Origin: DATJPY01 sp035506135
GTDB lineage: Bacteria; Myxococcota_A; UBA9160; PR03
DNA length: 64,000 nucleotides
Assembly: GCA_035506135.1 (NCBI GenBank)
Contig: DATJPY010000112.1
Span: forward strand, 1 to 64,000
Direction: 5' to 3'
In this document: piece by piece, positions 33,141-45,771 of the stretch
How the letters are laid out: every line of letters starts with the position of its first letter
How positions within the stretch are numbered: the first letter of the stretch is position 1
Notes under the pieces: generated by a model
Seen by the model: only the letters and a program-made list of their open reading frames with translations
Database searches by the model: none
What the model was told of the DNA's origin: nothing
Position numbers and translations under genes: made by a program

Positions 33141-34066
33141 TGGGGCGGGACCTGCTCGCGATCGAGGACCTCGACCGCGGCGATCTCGAGCGCATCCTCG
33201 AGACCGCGGTGCGCATGGAGGAGGTCGGCCGCCGCGACGTGAAGAAGGTGCCGACCCTTCGCGGGCGCACGCTCATCAACCTGTTCTTCGAAGCGTCCAC
33301 GCGCACGCGCACCAGTTTCGAGATCGCCGGCAAGCGCCTCTCGGCCGACGTCGTGAACTTCACGCCGTCGAGCTCCAGTCTGAAGAAGGCGGAGAGCATC
33401 CTGGACACCGCGATGACGCTCGACGCGATGGCGCCCGACGCGGTGGTCGTGCGCCACGCGGTGGCCGGCGTGCCCAAGCGCATCGCGGACGCGCTGGAGG
33501 CGCCGGTGATCAACGCGGGCGACGGCGCGCACGAGCACCCGACGCAAGCGCTGCTCGATCTCTTCACGGTGTGGCAGGAGAAGGGCCGGCTCGACGGGCT
33601 CACCGTGACCATCGTCGGCGACATCGTCCATTCGCGCGTGGCGCGCTCGAACCTCTACGCGTTCTCGAAGCTCGGCGCCGAGGTGCGGCTCGCCGCACCG
33701 CCGACCATGCTGCCGCCCGCCGTCGAGGCGCTCGGCGTGAAGGCCTACACGTCGCTGCGCGAGGCGCTCGAGGGCGCCGACGTGGTGATGCTGCTGCGCA
33801 TCCAGCAGGAGCGCCTCGACGGCTGCTTCTTCCCGAGCATCCGCGAGTACGCGGCGACCTTCGGCCTCGACCGCGCGAAGCTCCGCTACGCCCGCGACGA
33901 CGCGATCGTGATGCACCCGGGTCCGATCAATCGCGGCGTCGAGATCGCCCACGACCTGGCGGATCGCCGCCCGAGCGTGATCCTCGACCAGGTGCGCAAC
34001 GGCGTCGCGGTGCGCATGGCGGTGCTCTACCTGTTCGCCGGCCGCAATCCGCGGCGGGAAGGCTGA
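33137..34066 (+). CDS. pyrB: Aspartate carbamoyltransferase catalytic subunit
   Basis: PyrB (309 aa) makes N-carbamoyl-aspartate from carbamoyl phosphate and aspartate. The carbamoyl phosphate loop is FFEASTRTRTSFEIAGKRL; HEHPTQALLDLFT, VGDIVHSRVARSN and MHPGPINRGVEI complete the active site. Typical ATCase length with no pyrI nearby. It overlaps pyrR by four bases. Confidence 0.97.
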   Translation: MMGRDLLAIEDLDRGDLERILETAVRMEEVGRRDVKKVPTLRGRTLINLFFEASTRTRTSFEIAGKRLSADVVNFTPSSSSLKKAESILDTAMTLDAMAPDAVVVRHAVAGVPKRIADALEAPVINAGDGAHEHPTQALLDLFTVWQEKGRLDGLTVTIVGDIVHSRVARSNLYAFSKLGAEVRLAAPPTMLPPAVEALGVKAYTSLREALEGADVVMLLRIQQERLDGCFFPSIREYAATFGLDRAKLRYARDDAIVMHPGPINRGVEIAHDLADRRPSVILDQVRNGVAVRMAVLYLFAGRNPRREG

Positions 34067-34077
34067 GGGGGCGGCGC

Positions 34078-35370
34078 ATGCGCATCGTGATCCGCGGCGG
34101 GCGGCTGCTCGACCCCACCGCCGGCCGCGACGAGCCCGGCGACCTCCTGATCGAGGACGGCCGCATTGCCGCCGCGGGCCGAGATCTGACGGCCGAGGGC
34201 GCGCTCACCATCGACGCCGCGGGGGGGTGGGTCGTGCCCGGCTTCTTCGACCTGCACGCGCACCTGCGCGAGCCGGGCCAGGAGTACAAGGAGGACATCG
34301 CCTCCGGAGGCCGCGCCGCGGTGGCGGGGGGCTTCTGCGCGGTGGCCTGCATGGCCAACACGCATCCGGTGAACGACGACCCTTCGGTCACCGAGTACAT
34401 CCTCGACCGCGCGCGCCACGAGTCGCCCGCACGCGTCTTCCCGATCGCCGCCGCCACGCGCGGGCTGGCCGGCGAGGTGATGACGGAGATGTCGGCGCTG
34501 GTCGAAGCCGGCGTGATCGCCTTCAGCGACGACGGCAAGACCATCATGGACTCCGGCGTGATGCGGCGCGTGCTCGAGTACTCCGGGCTGGTGCGGGTTC
34601 CCGTGATCACCCACGCGGAGGACCGCAGCCTGGTGCGCGACGGCGTGGTGAACGAGGGGCCCGTCTCGACGCGGCTCGGCCTCCCGGGCAACCCGGCCGC
34701 GGCGGAGACGATCCACGTCGCGCGCGACCTGGTGCTGGCGGAGCTCACCGGCGCCCACCTGCACGTGGCGCACGTCTCGACGGCGGGCGCGGTCGACCAG
34801 ATCCGCGCTGCGCGCGAGCGCGGAGTGCACGTGACGGCGGAGGTCACGCCCCACCACCTGACGCTGACCGACGAGGCGACGCTCGGCTACGACACGAACA
34901 CCAAGATGGCGCCGCCGCTGCGCTCCGAAGCCGACGTGCGCGCCTGCCGCGCGGCCCTGGCGGACGGCACGCTCGACGCCATCGCCACCGATCACGCCCC
35001 GCACGCGGTGCACGAGAAGGACGTCGAGTTCACCGCGGCGCCCGCCGGCGTGATCGGGCTCGAGACCGCCGTGCCGGTCACGCTCGACCTGGTGCGCGCC
35101 GGCGAGCTCGCGCCGCTCGAGTGGGTGCGGCGGCTCAGCACCAATCCGGCGCGCATCGCGGGGCGACCGGGCGGCTCGCTCGCGGTCGGTGCACCGGCCG
35201 ACGTCGCCGTGATCGATCCCGAGCGGCGCTGGCGCTACGACCCGGCCAAGGGCTTCTCGAAGAGCCGCAACTCGCCCTGGGCCGGACGCGAGCTCGTGGG
35301 TCGCGCGATCGCCACGCTGGTGGCGGGCCGCCTGGTCTACGACGTCGAGCGCGGGGTGCTGGTGCCATGA
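34078..35370 (+). CDS. pyrC: Dihydroorotase
   Basis: This 430-aa class I dihydroorotase closes the pyrimidine ring. The zinc motif DLHAHLREPGQEYKED, the His motifs VPVITHAED and HLHVAHVSTAGAV, and the catalytic Asp in ATDHAPH are all present, so it is an active enzyme rather than the pyrC-like non-catalytic partner of ATCase. The ATG at 34078 follows pyrB by 11 bases. Its stop overlaps carA. Confidence 0.95.
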   Translation: MRIVIRGGRLLDPTAGRDEPGDLLIEDGRIAAAGRDLTAEGALTIDAAGGWVVPGFFDLHAHLREPGQEYKEDIASGGRAAVAGGFCAVACMANTHPVNDDPSVTEYILDRARHESPARVFPIAAATRGLAGEVMTEMSALVEAGVIAFSDDGKTIMDSGVMRRVLEYSGLVRVPVITHAEDRSLVRDGVVNEGPVSTRLGLPGNPAAAETIHVARDLVLAELTGAHLHVAHVSTAGAVDQIRAARERGVHVTAEVTPHHLTLTDEATLGYDTNTKMAPPLRSEADVRACRAALADGTLDAIATDHAPHAVHEKDVEFTAAPAGVIGLETAVPVTLDLVRAGELAPLEWVRRLSTNPARIAGRPGGSLAVGAPADVAVIDPERRWRYDPAKGFSKSRNSPWAGRELVGRAIATLVAGRLVYDVERGVLVP

Positions 35371-36572
35371 GCGCGCTCGCGAGCCGTGCGCGCCCGGCGG
35401 CGCTCGCGCTGGCCGACGGGACCGTCTACCGGGGCCACGGCTTCGGGGCCGAGGCGATCGCCGCCGGCGAGGTGTGCTTCAACACCAGCATGACCGGCTA
35501 CCAGGAGATCCTGACCGATCCCTCGTACGCCGGGCAGATCGTCACGATGACCTACACGCAGATCGGGAACGTCGGCACCAATCCCGACGACGACGAGTCG
35601 GCGCGCCCCTTCCTCTCCGCCTTCGTCGTGAGGGAGCACTTCGAGACGCCGAGCAACTGGCGCGCGCGCGAGTCGCTCGACGCGTTCCTGCGTCGATGGG
35701 GCGTGCCGGGCATCGCCGGCATCGACACCCGCGCGCTGGTGCGGCGCATCCGCGACCACGGCTTCCAGAACGGCGTGGTCTCGACCGATCCCGCGCGCCA
35801 GGACGCCTCCGATCTGGTGGCGGCGGCCGCCGCCGCACCGGTGCTCGACGGCCGCGACCTGGTGGCCGGCGTCACCTGCCGAGCTCCCTACGAGTGGAAC
35901 GCCGGTCTCTGGGGCGGCGTCGACGGCCAGGGGCCGCGTCCCGCGCGGCCGTCGCCGCGCCTGCGCCTCCTGGCGTACGACTACGGCGTCAAGCGCAACA
36001 TCCTGCGCCTGCTCGTCGAGCAGGGCTTCGACGTCATCGTCGTGCCGGCGACGACGCCGGCACGCGATGCGCTCGCGCTCGCGCCCGACGCGATCTTCCT
36101 CTCGAACGGGCCCGGCGATCCGGCCGCCGTCGCCGGGGTGCAGCCGATCGTCCGGGAGCTGGCCGATCGGCTCCCGGTGTTCGGCATCTGCCTCGGCCAC
36201 CAGATCCTCGGCCTCGCGCTCGGCGGCAAGACGCGCAAGCTGAAGTTCGGCCACCACGGCGGCAACCAGCCGGGCCAGGATCTGGCGACCCGGAAGGTCG
36301 CCATCTGCGCCGAGAATCACGGCTACGCGGTCGACGCCGACTCGCTGCGCGAGGCCGGCGAGCCCGTCGCGATCACGCACGTGAACCTGAACGACGGCAC
36401 CGTCGAGGGCCTCGCGCACGAGCGGCGCCCCGTCTTTTCGGTGCAGTACCACCCCGAGGCGTCCCCGGGACCGCACGACGCCGGCTACTTCTTCGGCCGC
36501 TTCCGCGAGCTCGTGGAGCGCCACAAGCGCGGCGAGGCCGTGACCGGCCTCGACGTCGCCGCGGGACGCTAG
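35367..36572 (+). CDS. carA: Carbamoyl phosphate synthetase, small subunit
   Basis: CarA (401 aa) hydrolyses glutamine and channels ammonia to CarB. The small-subunit N-terminal domain shows EVCFNTSMTGYQEILTDPSY and GIAGIDTRALVRRIR. The class I glutamine amidotransferase triad is Cys275 in GICLGHQ with His362 and Glu364 in QYHPEAS. The ATG overlaps the pyrC stop; carB follows two bases after its stop. Confidence 0.97.
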   Translation: MSALASRARPAALALADGTVYRGHGFGAEAIAAGEVCFNTSMTGYQEILTDPSYAGQIVTMTYTQIGNVGTNPDDDESARPFLSAFVVREHFETPSNWRARESLDAFLRRWGVPGIAGIDTRALVRRIRDHGFQNGVVSTDPARQDASDLVAAAAAAPVLDGRDLVAGVTCRAPYEWNAGLWGGVDGQGPRPARPSPRLRLLAYDYGVKRNILRLLVEQGFDVIVVPATTPARDALALAPDAIFLSNGPGDPAAVAGVQPIVRELADRLPVFGICLGHQILGLALGGKTRKLKFGHHGGNQPGQDLATRKVAICAENHGYAVDADSLREAGEPVAITHVNLNDGTVEGLAHERRPVFSVQYHPEASPGPHDAGYFFGRFRELVERHKRGEAVTGLDVAAGR

Positions 36573-36574
36573 GC

Positions 36575-39799
<3,225 letters not shown>

Positions 39800-39840
39800 C
39801 TGGTGACCTTCGTTCGGCTCCGCAGACTGCGCCTCACTGC

Positions 39841-39910
39841 CAGCTCGATGAGCTGCGCTCGGCTTCGCCTCGCTGCGCGCTTCGCTTGCGGGCCGACTCT
39901 CGAGTCGGCC
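39841..39910 (+). repeat. Two hairpins in the carB-recG gap
   Basis: CAGCTC and GAGCTG pair around GAT at 39841-39855. At 39891-39910 GGCCGACT and AGTCGGCC pair around CTCG, a perfect eight-base stem. Between them lie GCTCGGCTTCGCCTCGCTGCG-type words similar to those in the rplD tail. The second hairpin could terminate the pyr operon, but it lacks a T-run. The gap 39800-39926 holds no gene. Confidence 0.45.
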
Positions 39911-39926
39911 TCCTAGCGGGGGAGAC

Positions 39927-42356
39927 GTGGCCGGCAGCCCGTTTGCGCTGGCGCTCGACGCGCTCCTGGCCCCGCTCCGCTTCGCCGCGCGCGACGGCTC
40001 GGCGCGGGCCGATCGCGTGCGCGACCTCGAGGCGACGCTGCGGGGCGCTGCGGCGCGCGCGCGCACGCTGGCGGTGCCGCGCGACGTCCGGCAGGTGTTG
40101 GCGCGCGTCGAGGCGCTCTTCGCCGCCCCGCTCGAGGGCGAGGCGCGCGAGCGCGCGGTGCGCGAGGCGCTCGCGCGGGTGGAGGCGCTGGCGGATCCCG
40201 CGTGGGCGGCGGCGGCGCTGACGAGGCCGGCGAGCGCCCTCTCGGGCATCGGGCCGCGGCGCGCCGACGCGCTGGCCCGGCGCGGCCTCGCGACCGTCTC
40301 CGACCTCCTCTTCCATCTTCCGTCGCGCTACGACGATCGCCGGCAGCTCACCAAGGTGGGGCAGCTCGAGGTGGGACGCCGCGCCACCTTCGTCGCCCGC
40401 GTGCTGCTCTGCGACTTCGCCCCCCAGCGTGGGCGCGGAGGTCGCTTCCGGCGCGTGCTGCAGGCCGTGGTGGGCGACGACAGCGGCACCGTCGACCTCA
40501 AGTGGTTCCACGGCGGCGAGGCGATCCAGCCGATCCTGGCGAAGGGAGCGGCGCTGCTGGTGACGGGCGAGGTGCGACGCTATCGCTTCGCCAAGCAGCT
40601 CCTCCACCCCGAGATCGAGCGGCTCGACGACGCCGAGGCGCTGGCGCCGTCCCTCGATGCGCTGCGGCAGGTGGTGCCCGAGTACCCGACGCCGGAGGGG
40701 ATCCCGCCGCGCGCGCTGCGCCGAACCGTGCAGGCCGCCGTCGACGAGTACGCCGATCTCGTCGCGGGGCATCTGCCCGCGGCCCTCGTCCGCGAGCGCG
40801 CGCTCCCGGAGCCGGCGCCCGCTCTGCACGCCATCCACCGTCCGGCGCCAGACGCCGATCCGGCCGCGCTCGGCGAGCGGCGAGGCCCCGCGCACGAGCG
40901 CCTGATCCTGGAGGAGCTCTACCTGCTCGAGCTCGGTCTGGCGCTGCGCCGCGAGCAGCGGCTCGAGGAGCCGGGCATCGCGCTCGCGGTCGGGGGGCCG
41001 CGCGCGCGCGCGGCGCTCGACGCGCTGCCGTTCGCGCTCACGCCCGCGCAGCGCCGCGTCGTCGCCGAGATCTGGGCCGACCTGGCGCGCCCGCATCCGA
41101 TGAACCGCCTGCTGCAGGGCGACGTCGGCAGCGGCAAGACGGCGGTCGCCTTCCTGTCCGCGCTCGCCGCCGCAGAAGCGGGTCACCAGGTGGCCCTGAT
41201 GGCGCCGACCGAGCTCCTGGCCGAGCAGCACGAGCGCACCCTGCGCCGGCTCGCGGCCTCGGGCGGCGCCGCGACCCGGCTGCGCATCGGGCTGCTCACG
41301 GCGTCCGTGCCCAGGCGCGAGGCTGCTGCGCTGCGAAGCGCGCTCGCTGCGGGCGAGATCGACCTGGTCGTCGGCACGCACGCGCTCGTGCAGGACGAGG
41401 TGCGCTTCGCGCGGCTCGCGCTCGCCGTGATCGACGAGCAGCACCGCTTCGGCGTGCTCCAGCGCGCGGCGCTGGCCGAGCGGACGCCGGAGGCGCTGCG
41501 CGGGGAGGCGGGGCGCGTGCCCCACGTGCTCGTGATGACGGCGACGCCGATCCCACGCACGCTCGCGCTCACGCTCTACGGCGAGCTCGACGTGTCAATC
41601 CTCGACGAGCTGCCGCCCGGGCGCAGGCCCGTCGCGACGGACGTGCTGCGAGAGGGCGAGGGCGCCCGCGTGGTGGCCGCGCTGCGCGCCGCGCTGGCGC
41701 GCGGCGAGCAGGCCTACGTGGTCTATCCGCTGGTCGAGGAGTCCGAGAAGGTCGATCTGAGAAACGTCACCGAGTCGGCGGAGCGCATCGCGCGCTCGTT
41801 CCCCGAGGCGCGCGTGGGCCTCGTCCACGGTCGCCTCGATGCGGCGGCGCGCAGCGAGGTCATGGGCCGCTTCGAGGGCGGAGAGGTGCAGATCCTCGTC
41901 TGCACCACGGTGATCGAGGTCGGTGTCGACGTCGCGAACGCGACGCTGATGGTGGTGGAGCACGCGGAGCGCTTCGGGCTTGCGCAGCTCCACCAGCTCC
42001 GCGGCCGGGTCGGGCGCGGAGAGCGGCCGGGCCGCTGCCTGCTCGTCGCGCGAGCCTCGACGGCAGAGAGCGAGGCGCGCCTGCGCGCCATGCTCGAGAC
42101 CTCCGACGGGTTCGAGATCGCGGAGGCCGACCTGAGGATCCGGGGCCCGGGCGAGTTCCTCGGCACGCGGCAGAGCGGGCGCCTCCCGGATCTCCGCCTC
42201 GCCGACCTGGTGCGCGATGCGCGACTCGTGCCGGTGGCGCGCGAGGCGGCGCTCTCCACCGTGGCGCGCGATCCGGGGCTGCGCCGCGCGCCGCAGGTCC
42301 TGAGCGCGGTGCGCGCGCGCTGGGGCGCGCGCCTCGTCCTCGCGGACGTCGGCTGA
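39927..42356 (+). CDS. recG: ATP-dependent DNA helicase RecG
   Basis: RecG (809 aa) remodels stalled forks and Holliday junctions. About 105 N-terminal residues precede the usual E. coli start, as in RecG of Thermotoga type; then ALSGIGPRRADALARRG and the wedge OB domain with LFHLPSRYDDRR. Helicase motifs are GDVGSGKT (Walker A), DEQHRFGV (DExH), TATPIPRTLALTLYGELDVS and the C-terminal HQLRGRVGRG. The GTG follows a GGGGGAGA Shine-Dalgarno. It ends 26 bases before a convergent gene. Confidence 0.95.
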   Translation: MAGSPFALALDALLAPLRFAARDGSARADRVRDLEATLRGAAARARTLAVPRDVRQVLARVEALFAAPLEGEARERAVREALARVEALADPAWAAAALTRPASALSGIGPRRADALARRGLATVSDLLFHLPSRYDDRRQLTKVGQLEVGRRATFVARVLLCDFAPQRGRGGRFRRVLQAVVGDDSGTVDLKWFHGGEAIQPILAKGAALLVTGEVRRYRFAKQLLHPEIERLDDAEALAPSLDALRQVVPEYPTPEGIPPRALRRTVQAAVDEYADLVAGHLPAALVRERALPEPAPALHAIHRPAPDADPAALGERRGPAHERLILEELYLLELGLALRREQRLEEPGIALAVGGPRARAALDALPFALTPAQRRVVAEIWADLARPHPMNRLLQGDVGSGKTAVAFLSALAAAEAGHQVALMAPTELLAEQHERTLRRLAASGGAATRLRIGLLTASVPRREAAALRSALAAGEIDLVVGTHALVQDEVRFARLALAVIDEQHRFGVLQRAALAERTPEALRGEAGRVPHVLVMTATPIPRTLALTLYGELDVSILDELPPGRRPVATDVLREGEGARVVAALRAALARGEQAYVVYPLVEESEKVDLRNVTESAERIARSFPEARVGLVHGRLDAAARSEVMGRFEGGEVQILVCTTVIEVGVDVANATLMVVEHAERFGLAQLHQLRGRVGRGERPGRCLLVARASTAESEARLRAMLETSDGFEIAEADLRIRGPGEFLGTRQSGRLPDLRLADLVRDARLVPVAREAALSTVARDPGLRRAPQVLSAVRARWGARLVLADVG

Positions 42357-42363
42357 GGCGCAG

Positions 42364-42376
42364 CCCGCCGAGCGGG
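42364..42376 (+). terminator. Small hairpin between recG and a convergent gene
   Basis: CCCGC (42364-42368) pairs with GCGGG (42372-42376) around CGA in the 25-base gap between convergent genes. It is symmetrical and could serve either strand, but it has no T-run. Confidence 0.3.
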
Positions 42377-42381
42377 TGGCG

Positions 42382-43146
42382 TCAGCCCGCGATGAGCATC
42401 CCGCCGTCCACACCGAGCACCTGCCCGGTCACCATATCGCTGCCCGCGACCAGCGACAGGATGGCGGCCGCCACGTCCTCGGGATCGCATACGCGACCGA
42501 GCGGCGCGCGCTGCTCCATCGCCCGCTTGATCGGCTCGTAGGCGGCGCCGAGTCCATCCGCCAGCCAGCGGCCGGAGATGAATCCGGGCGCCACCGCGTT
42601 GACGCGGATCTTCGGCGCCAGCGTGCGCGCCAGGATCACGGTCAGGATGTTGAGACCGGCTTTGGAGGCGCAGTACGGGATCGAGGAGCCGATGCCGGCG
42701 ATGCCGGCGACGCTCGAGACGTTCACGATGGCGCCGCCGCCCGCCGCCTCCATCGGAGCGCGCGCCGCGCGCGAGAGCTGGAAGGGGCCGATCAGGTTCA
42801 CGCCGAGCACGCGCGTCCAGTCGTCGGATCCGACGCCTTCGAGGTTCGCGTGCGGGATGAAGACGGTCTGGCCTGCGTTGTTGACGAGCACGTCGAGGCG
42901 GCCGAGCTCGCGGACGGCCGCATCGACCAGCCCGCGGCACGCCGCGTCGTCGGCCACGTCGGCCTGCAGCGGGAGGGCGCGGACTCCGAGCGCGGCGACC
43001 TCGGCGGCGGTGCGCTCGGCCTCGTCCTTCGAGCGGCTGTAGTTGACGACGACCGCGCAGCCGCGGCGCCCGAGCTCGAGCGCCGTCGCCCGGCCGACTC
43101 CTGTCCCGCCGCCCGTCACGATCGCGGCCCTGCCGTCGAGCTGCAT
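42382..43146 (-). CDS. SDR family oxidoreductase (FabG-like)
   Basis: This 254-aa classical short-chain dehydrogenase has the NAD(P) motif VTGGGTGVGRATALELG, NNAGQ, the Ser of NVSSVAGI and catalytic YCASK (YxxxK), with the C-terminal VNAVAPGFI and GQVLGVDGG. Its substrate cannot be told. The start is the ATG at 43146 (MQLDGRAAIVTGGG). It sits immediately downstream of the FAH-type hydrolase, probably in one operon. FabG or a catabolic dehydrogenase are both possible. Confidence 0.88.
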   Translation of the reverse strand: MQLDGRAAIVTGGGTGVGRATALELGRRGCAVVVNYSRSKDEAERTAAEVAALGVRALPLQADVADDAACRGLVDAAVRELGRLDVLVNNAGQTVFIPHANLEGVGSDDWTRVLGVNLIGPFQLSRAARAPMEAAGGGAIVNVSSVAGIAGIGSSIPYCASKAGLNILTVILARTLAPKIRVNAVAPGFISGRWLADGLGAAYEPIKRAMEQRAPLGRVCDPEDVAAAILSLVAGSDMVTGQVLGVDGGMLIAG

Positions 43147-43148
43147 CG

Positions 43149-44033
43149 CTAGCCGAGGGCCGTGCCCGGCGGCTCGTCCACCACCGGGTTCTCGAGTGTC
43201 CCGATCCGCTCGATCTCGATGCGCACGCGGTCGCCTGCGCGAAGCCAGCGCGGCGGCTTCATGGCGGCGCCGACGCCCGCCGGCGTGCCGGTCGAGACGA
43301 CGTCGCCGATCTCGAGCGTGAAGGCGGTCGAGAGATGCTCGACCTGGTCGAAGCAGTCGTAGATCAGGTTCTTCGTGTTCGAGTCCTGGCGCAGCTCGCC
43401 GTTCACCCAGGTGCGCAGCGCGAGGGCGTGGGGGTCGCCGACCTCGTCTTGTGTCACCAGCCACGGGCCGAGCGGGCCGTGGGTGTCGAACGATTTGCCC
43501 ATCGTCATGGTGGGCGAGCGCAGCTGCCAGTCACGGACGCTGACGTCGTTGCAGATCGTGTAGCCGGCGATCACCTCGGCCGCGCGCTCCTTCGGGACGT
43601 GGCGGCAGCGGCGGCCGATCACGAAGGCGAGCTCGCCCTCGTAGTCGAGCGCGGTCGAGACGCGCGGCGCGTGGATCGCGCCGCCCGGACCGATCACGCA
43701 GGTCGACTGCTTGTTGAAGAAGACGGGGAACTTCGGCGCCTCCAGCCCGGCGCCGCGCGACTCGGCGATGTGGTCGGCGTAGTTGAGGCCGATCGCCAGG
43801 AGCTTCGGCGGCCGCAGGATCGGGGCCATGAGCTCGACCGCGGCGAGCGGCAGGTGTCCGCGTCCGGATTCCGCGGCGCGCCGGGCCTCGGCCATCGCCT
43901 CCGCCCCGGCGGCCAGGAAGGCGATCATCTCGGTCGGCAGACCGGGCGCAGCGGCCGAGAGGTCGACCATCGCGTCGGCGCGAACGACTCCGATCCGTGT
44001 ATGGTCGAGATGGGTGAACGTGGCGAGCTTCAT
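43149..44033 (-). CDS. Fumarylacetoacetate hydrolase-family protein
   Basis: This 294-aa FAH-fold enzyme resembles 2-hydroxyhepta-2,4-diene-1,7-dioate isomerase and acylpyruvate hydrolases. Metal ligands appear in ALDYEGELAFVIGRR, and the fold signatures KLLAIGLNYADHI, GYTICNDVSVRDWQ, FDTHGPLGPWLV and TGTPAGVG are present. Such enzymes hydrolyse or isomerise acylpyruvates and oxo-acids in aromatic or sugar catabolism. Start at the ATG at 44033, overlapping the upstream membrane gene by four bases. SDR and FAH neighbours suggest a small catabolic operon. Confidence 0.88.
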   Translation of the reverse strand: MKLATFTHLDHTRIGVVRADAMVDLSAAAPGLPTEMIAFLAAGAEAMAEARRAAESGRGHLPLAAVELMAPILRPPKLLAIGLNYADHIAESRGAGLEAPKFPVFFNKQSTCVIGPGGAIHAPRVSTALDYEGELAFVIGRRCRHVPKERAAEVIAGYTICNDVSVRDWQLRSPTMTMGKSFDTHGPLGPWLVTQDEVGDPHALALRTWVNGELRQDSNTKNLIYDCFDQVEHLSTAFTLEIGDVVSTGTPAGVGAAMKPPRWLRAGDRVRIEIERIGTLENPVVDEPPGTALG

Positions 44034-45727
44034 CGTTCCTCCGGCGGGGCCCCGGGCGGCATGATAGCGGCTGCACCCGGCGTCGAGGAGCGCAACCGCG
44101 CGAGCTCGGCGCGCAGCGATGCGTCGAGCGGCCCGCCGAGCGCGATTCCCTGCTCGAGGGCGGCGGCGGCTTCGGCGTCGCGGCCGCGAATCTGGTAGGC
44201 CTGGGCGAGATCGCGCCAGTCGAGCTGGGTCTTCCGCGCGCGCCGCGTCTCGGTCTCGATCACGCCGTCCGCAAAGCGGGCGATCGAGGCCTGGAAGGCG
44301 GGAAGCCCGCGCACGGGCTCGAAGGCGGGGTGCGACATCAGATAGGTGTAGTAGTCCCAGCCGCGCGCGCGGCACGCCTCGATGGCGGCGACTGCAGCGT
44401 CGACGTCTCCCTGGCTGGCGGCGCGGCGCGCCGCCAGCAGGTTGGCGGCCACGCCGTGCGGGAAGTGGCGGGCCGCGTCGGCGAGGACGCGATCCTCGGA
44501 CAGCCAGATCGCGCTGCGCGCGTAGGTCGCGATGCCGAAGGCGCCGATCGCGGCCGCGGCGCAGGCCACTGCGACGAGGGCCGCGAGCCGGCGCGCGTCC
44601 GGGGAGGCGATGCGGCGGGTCGCGTCCTGACCGGCGAGCAGCGCGCCGCCGAGCAGACCGGGGAGCATGAAGTAGAGGTAGCGATCCGCCGTCGGGTAGA
44701 GGAACGGGAAGAGCTGCGAGATCGGCGCGAAGGCGGCGAGCGCCCAGGCCCACCACGCGGCCTCCTCGCGGCCGCGCGCGAGACACACGAGCGTGCGCGC
44801 GCCGCTGGCCGCGCCGGCTGCGAGCCCGAGCAGCCACCAGGGATCGAGCCACGAGAGCGCCACCCGCGGCTCCTGGAAGGGCGAGACGCCGAAGCCGGTC
44901 ACCGCCATCGCCACGTAGCGGCCGAAGCCGGCGACCAGCGTGCGCGCCTTCGCCAAGGCATCGGGAGCGGGCTCGAAGCGCGCGGCGGCGCCGGCGTCGT
45001 GGAAGGTGGCGAGCTCCGCCGCGCCCACCACCGCGAGAGCGAGCGTCCAGGCGGCCAGCCACGCAAAGCGCGGCGGCGCGCCCGCGCGCGCGCGCCGCCA
45101 GCAGAACGCGCGGATCCACGCCGCCGGCAGGAAACACACGGAGGTCGGGCGCGTGAGCAGCGCGAGCGCGAAGAGCGCGAAGGCCAGCCGCGGGCGGTTG
45201 CGCTGCGCCAGCAGGGCGCCTGCGCCGAGCGCCATCGCCAGCGCGTTCCAGATCTGCGACATCCAGGCGACGGCCTCGACCTGCGCGGGATGAACCAGGA
45301 GGAACGCGCCGCCGAGGAAGGCGGTCACCTCGGGCAGCCCCGACTGGATCAGGAGCAGGGCCACGAGCCAGCAGGCGAGCGCGTGCGTCGCGACGTTGGT
45401 CGCGTGATAGACCGGCGCATTCTCCGCGGCGAGCCGCCACTCGAGGGCATTCACCAGCGCGCGCACCGGTGCGTAGTTGCGCAGCGAGATCGTCGCCTGG
45501 CTGGTCGGGTCGAGGATCTCGAGGAGGTGTCGAGGCGAAGGGTCGATGACCCACGGGTTCAGCAGGAAGCCGTAGTCGTCCGAGATCGGACCGCCCGGCA
45601 GCGAGGGCGCGTAGAGCACGAGTCCGAGAGCGAGGTAGGCGAGCAGCGGCGGCCAGCGGCGTCGCACGGCGTTCGGACGCAGCGGGGTGGGGTGTTCCGC
45701 GGATGCGTTCGTCGAGCCGAGACCCAT
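44030..45727 (-). CDS. Polytopic membrane protein with TPR-like tail, glycosyltransferase-like
   Basis: This 565-aa protein has about ten hydrophobic segments in the first 420 residues, with a first loop containing SDDYGFLLNPWVIDP (a DD motif like that of GT-C glycosyltransferases) and a long WDYYTYLMSHPAF-containing C-terminus with TPR-like helices (ALEQGIALGG). This resembles O-mannosyl-transferase/TMTC-like proteins of the GT-C type. I place the start at the ATG 45727; a longer frame runs to 45793. It diverges from another polytopic gene. The function is inferred. Confidence 0.65.
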   Translation of the reverse strand: MGLGSTNASAEHPTPLRPNAVRRRWPPLLAYLALGLVLYAPSLPGGPISDDYGFLLNPWVIDPSPRHLLEILDPTSQATISLRNYAPVRALVNALEWRLAAENAPVYHATNVATHALACWLVALLLIQSGLPEVTAFLGGAFLLVHPAQVEAVAWMSQIWNALAMALGAGALLAQRNRPRLAFALFALALLTRPTSVCFLPAAWIRAFCWRRARAGAPPRFAWLAAWTLALAVVGAAELATFHDAGAAARFEPAPDALAKARTLVAGFGRYVAMAVTGFGVSPFQEPRVALSWLDPWWLLGLAAGAASGARTLVCLARGREEAAWWAWALAAFAPISQLFPFLYPTADRYLYFMLPGLLGGALLAGQDATRRIASPDARRLAALVAVACAAAAIGAFGIATYARSAIWLSEDRVLADAARHFPHGVAANLLAARRAASQGDVDAAVAAIEACRARGWDYYTYLMSHPAFEPVRGLPAFQASIARFADGVIETETRRARKTQLDWRDLAQAYQIRGRDAEAAAALEQGIALGGPLDASLRAELARLRSSTPGAAAIMPPGAPPEER

Positions 45728-45771
45728 CGGAACCTCGCGCGGAGCGGCGCAGTATACCGGGGCGAGGCGGT

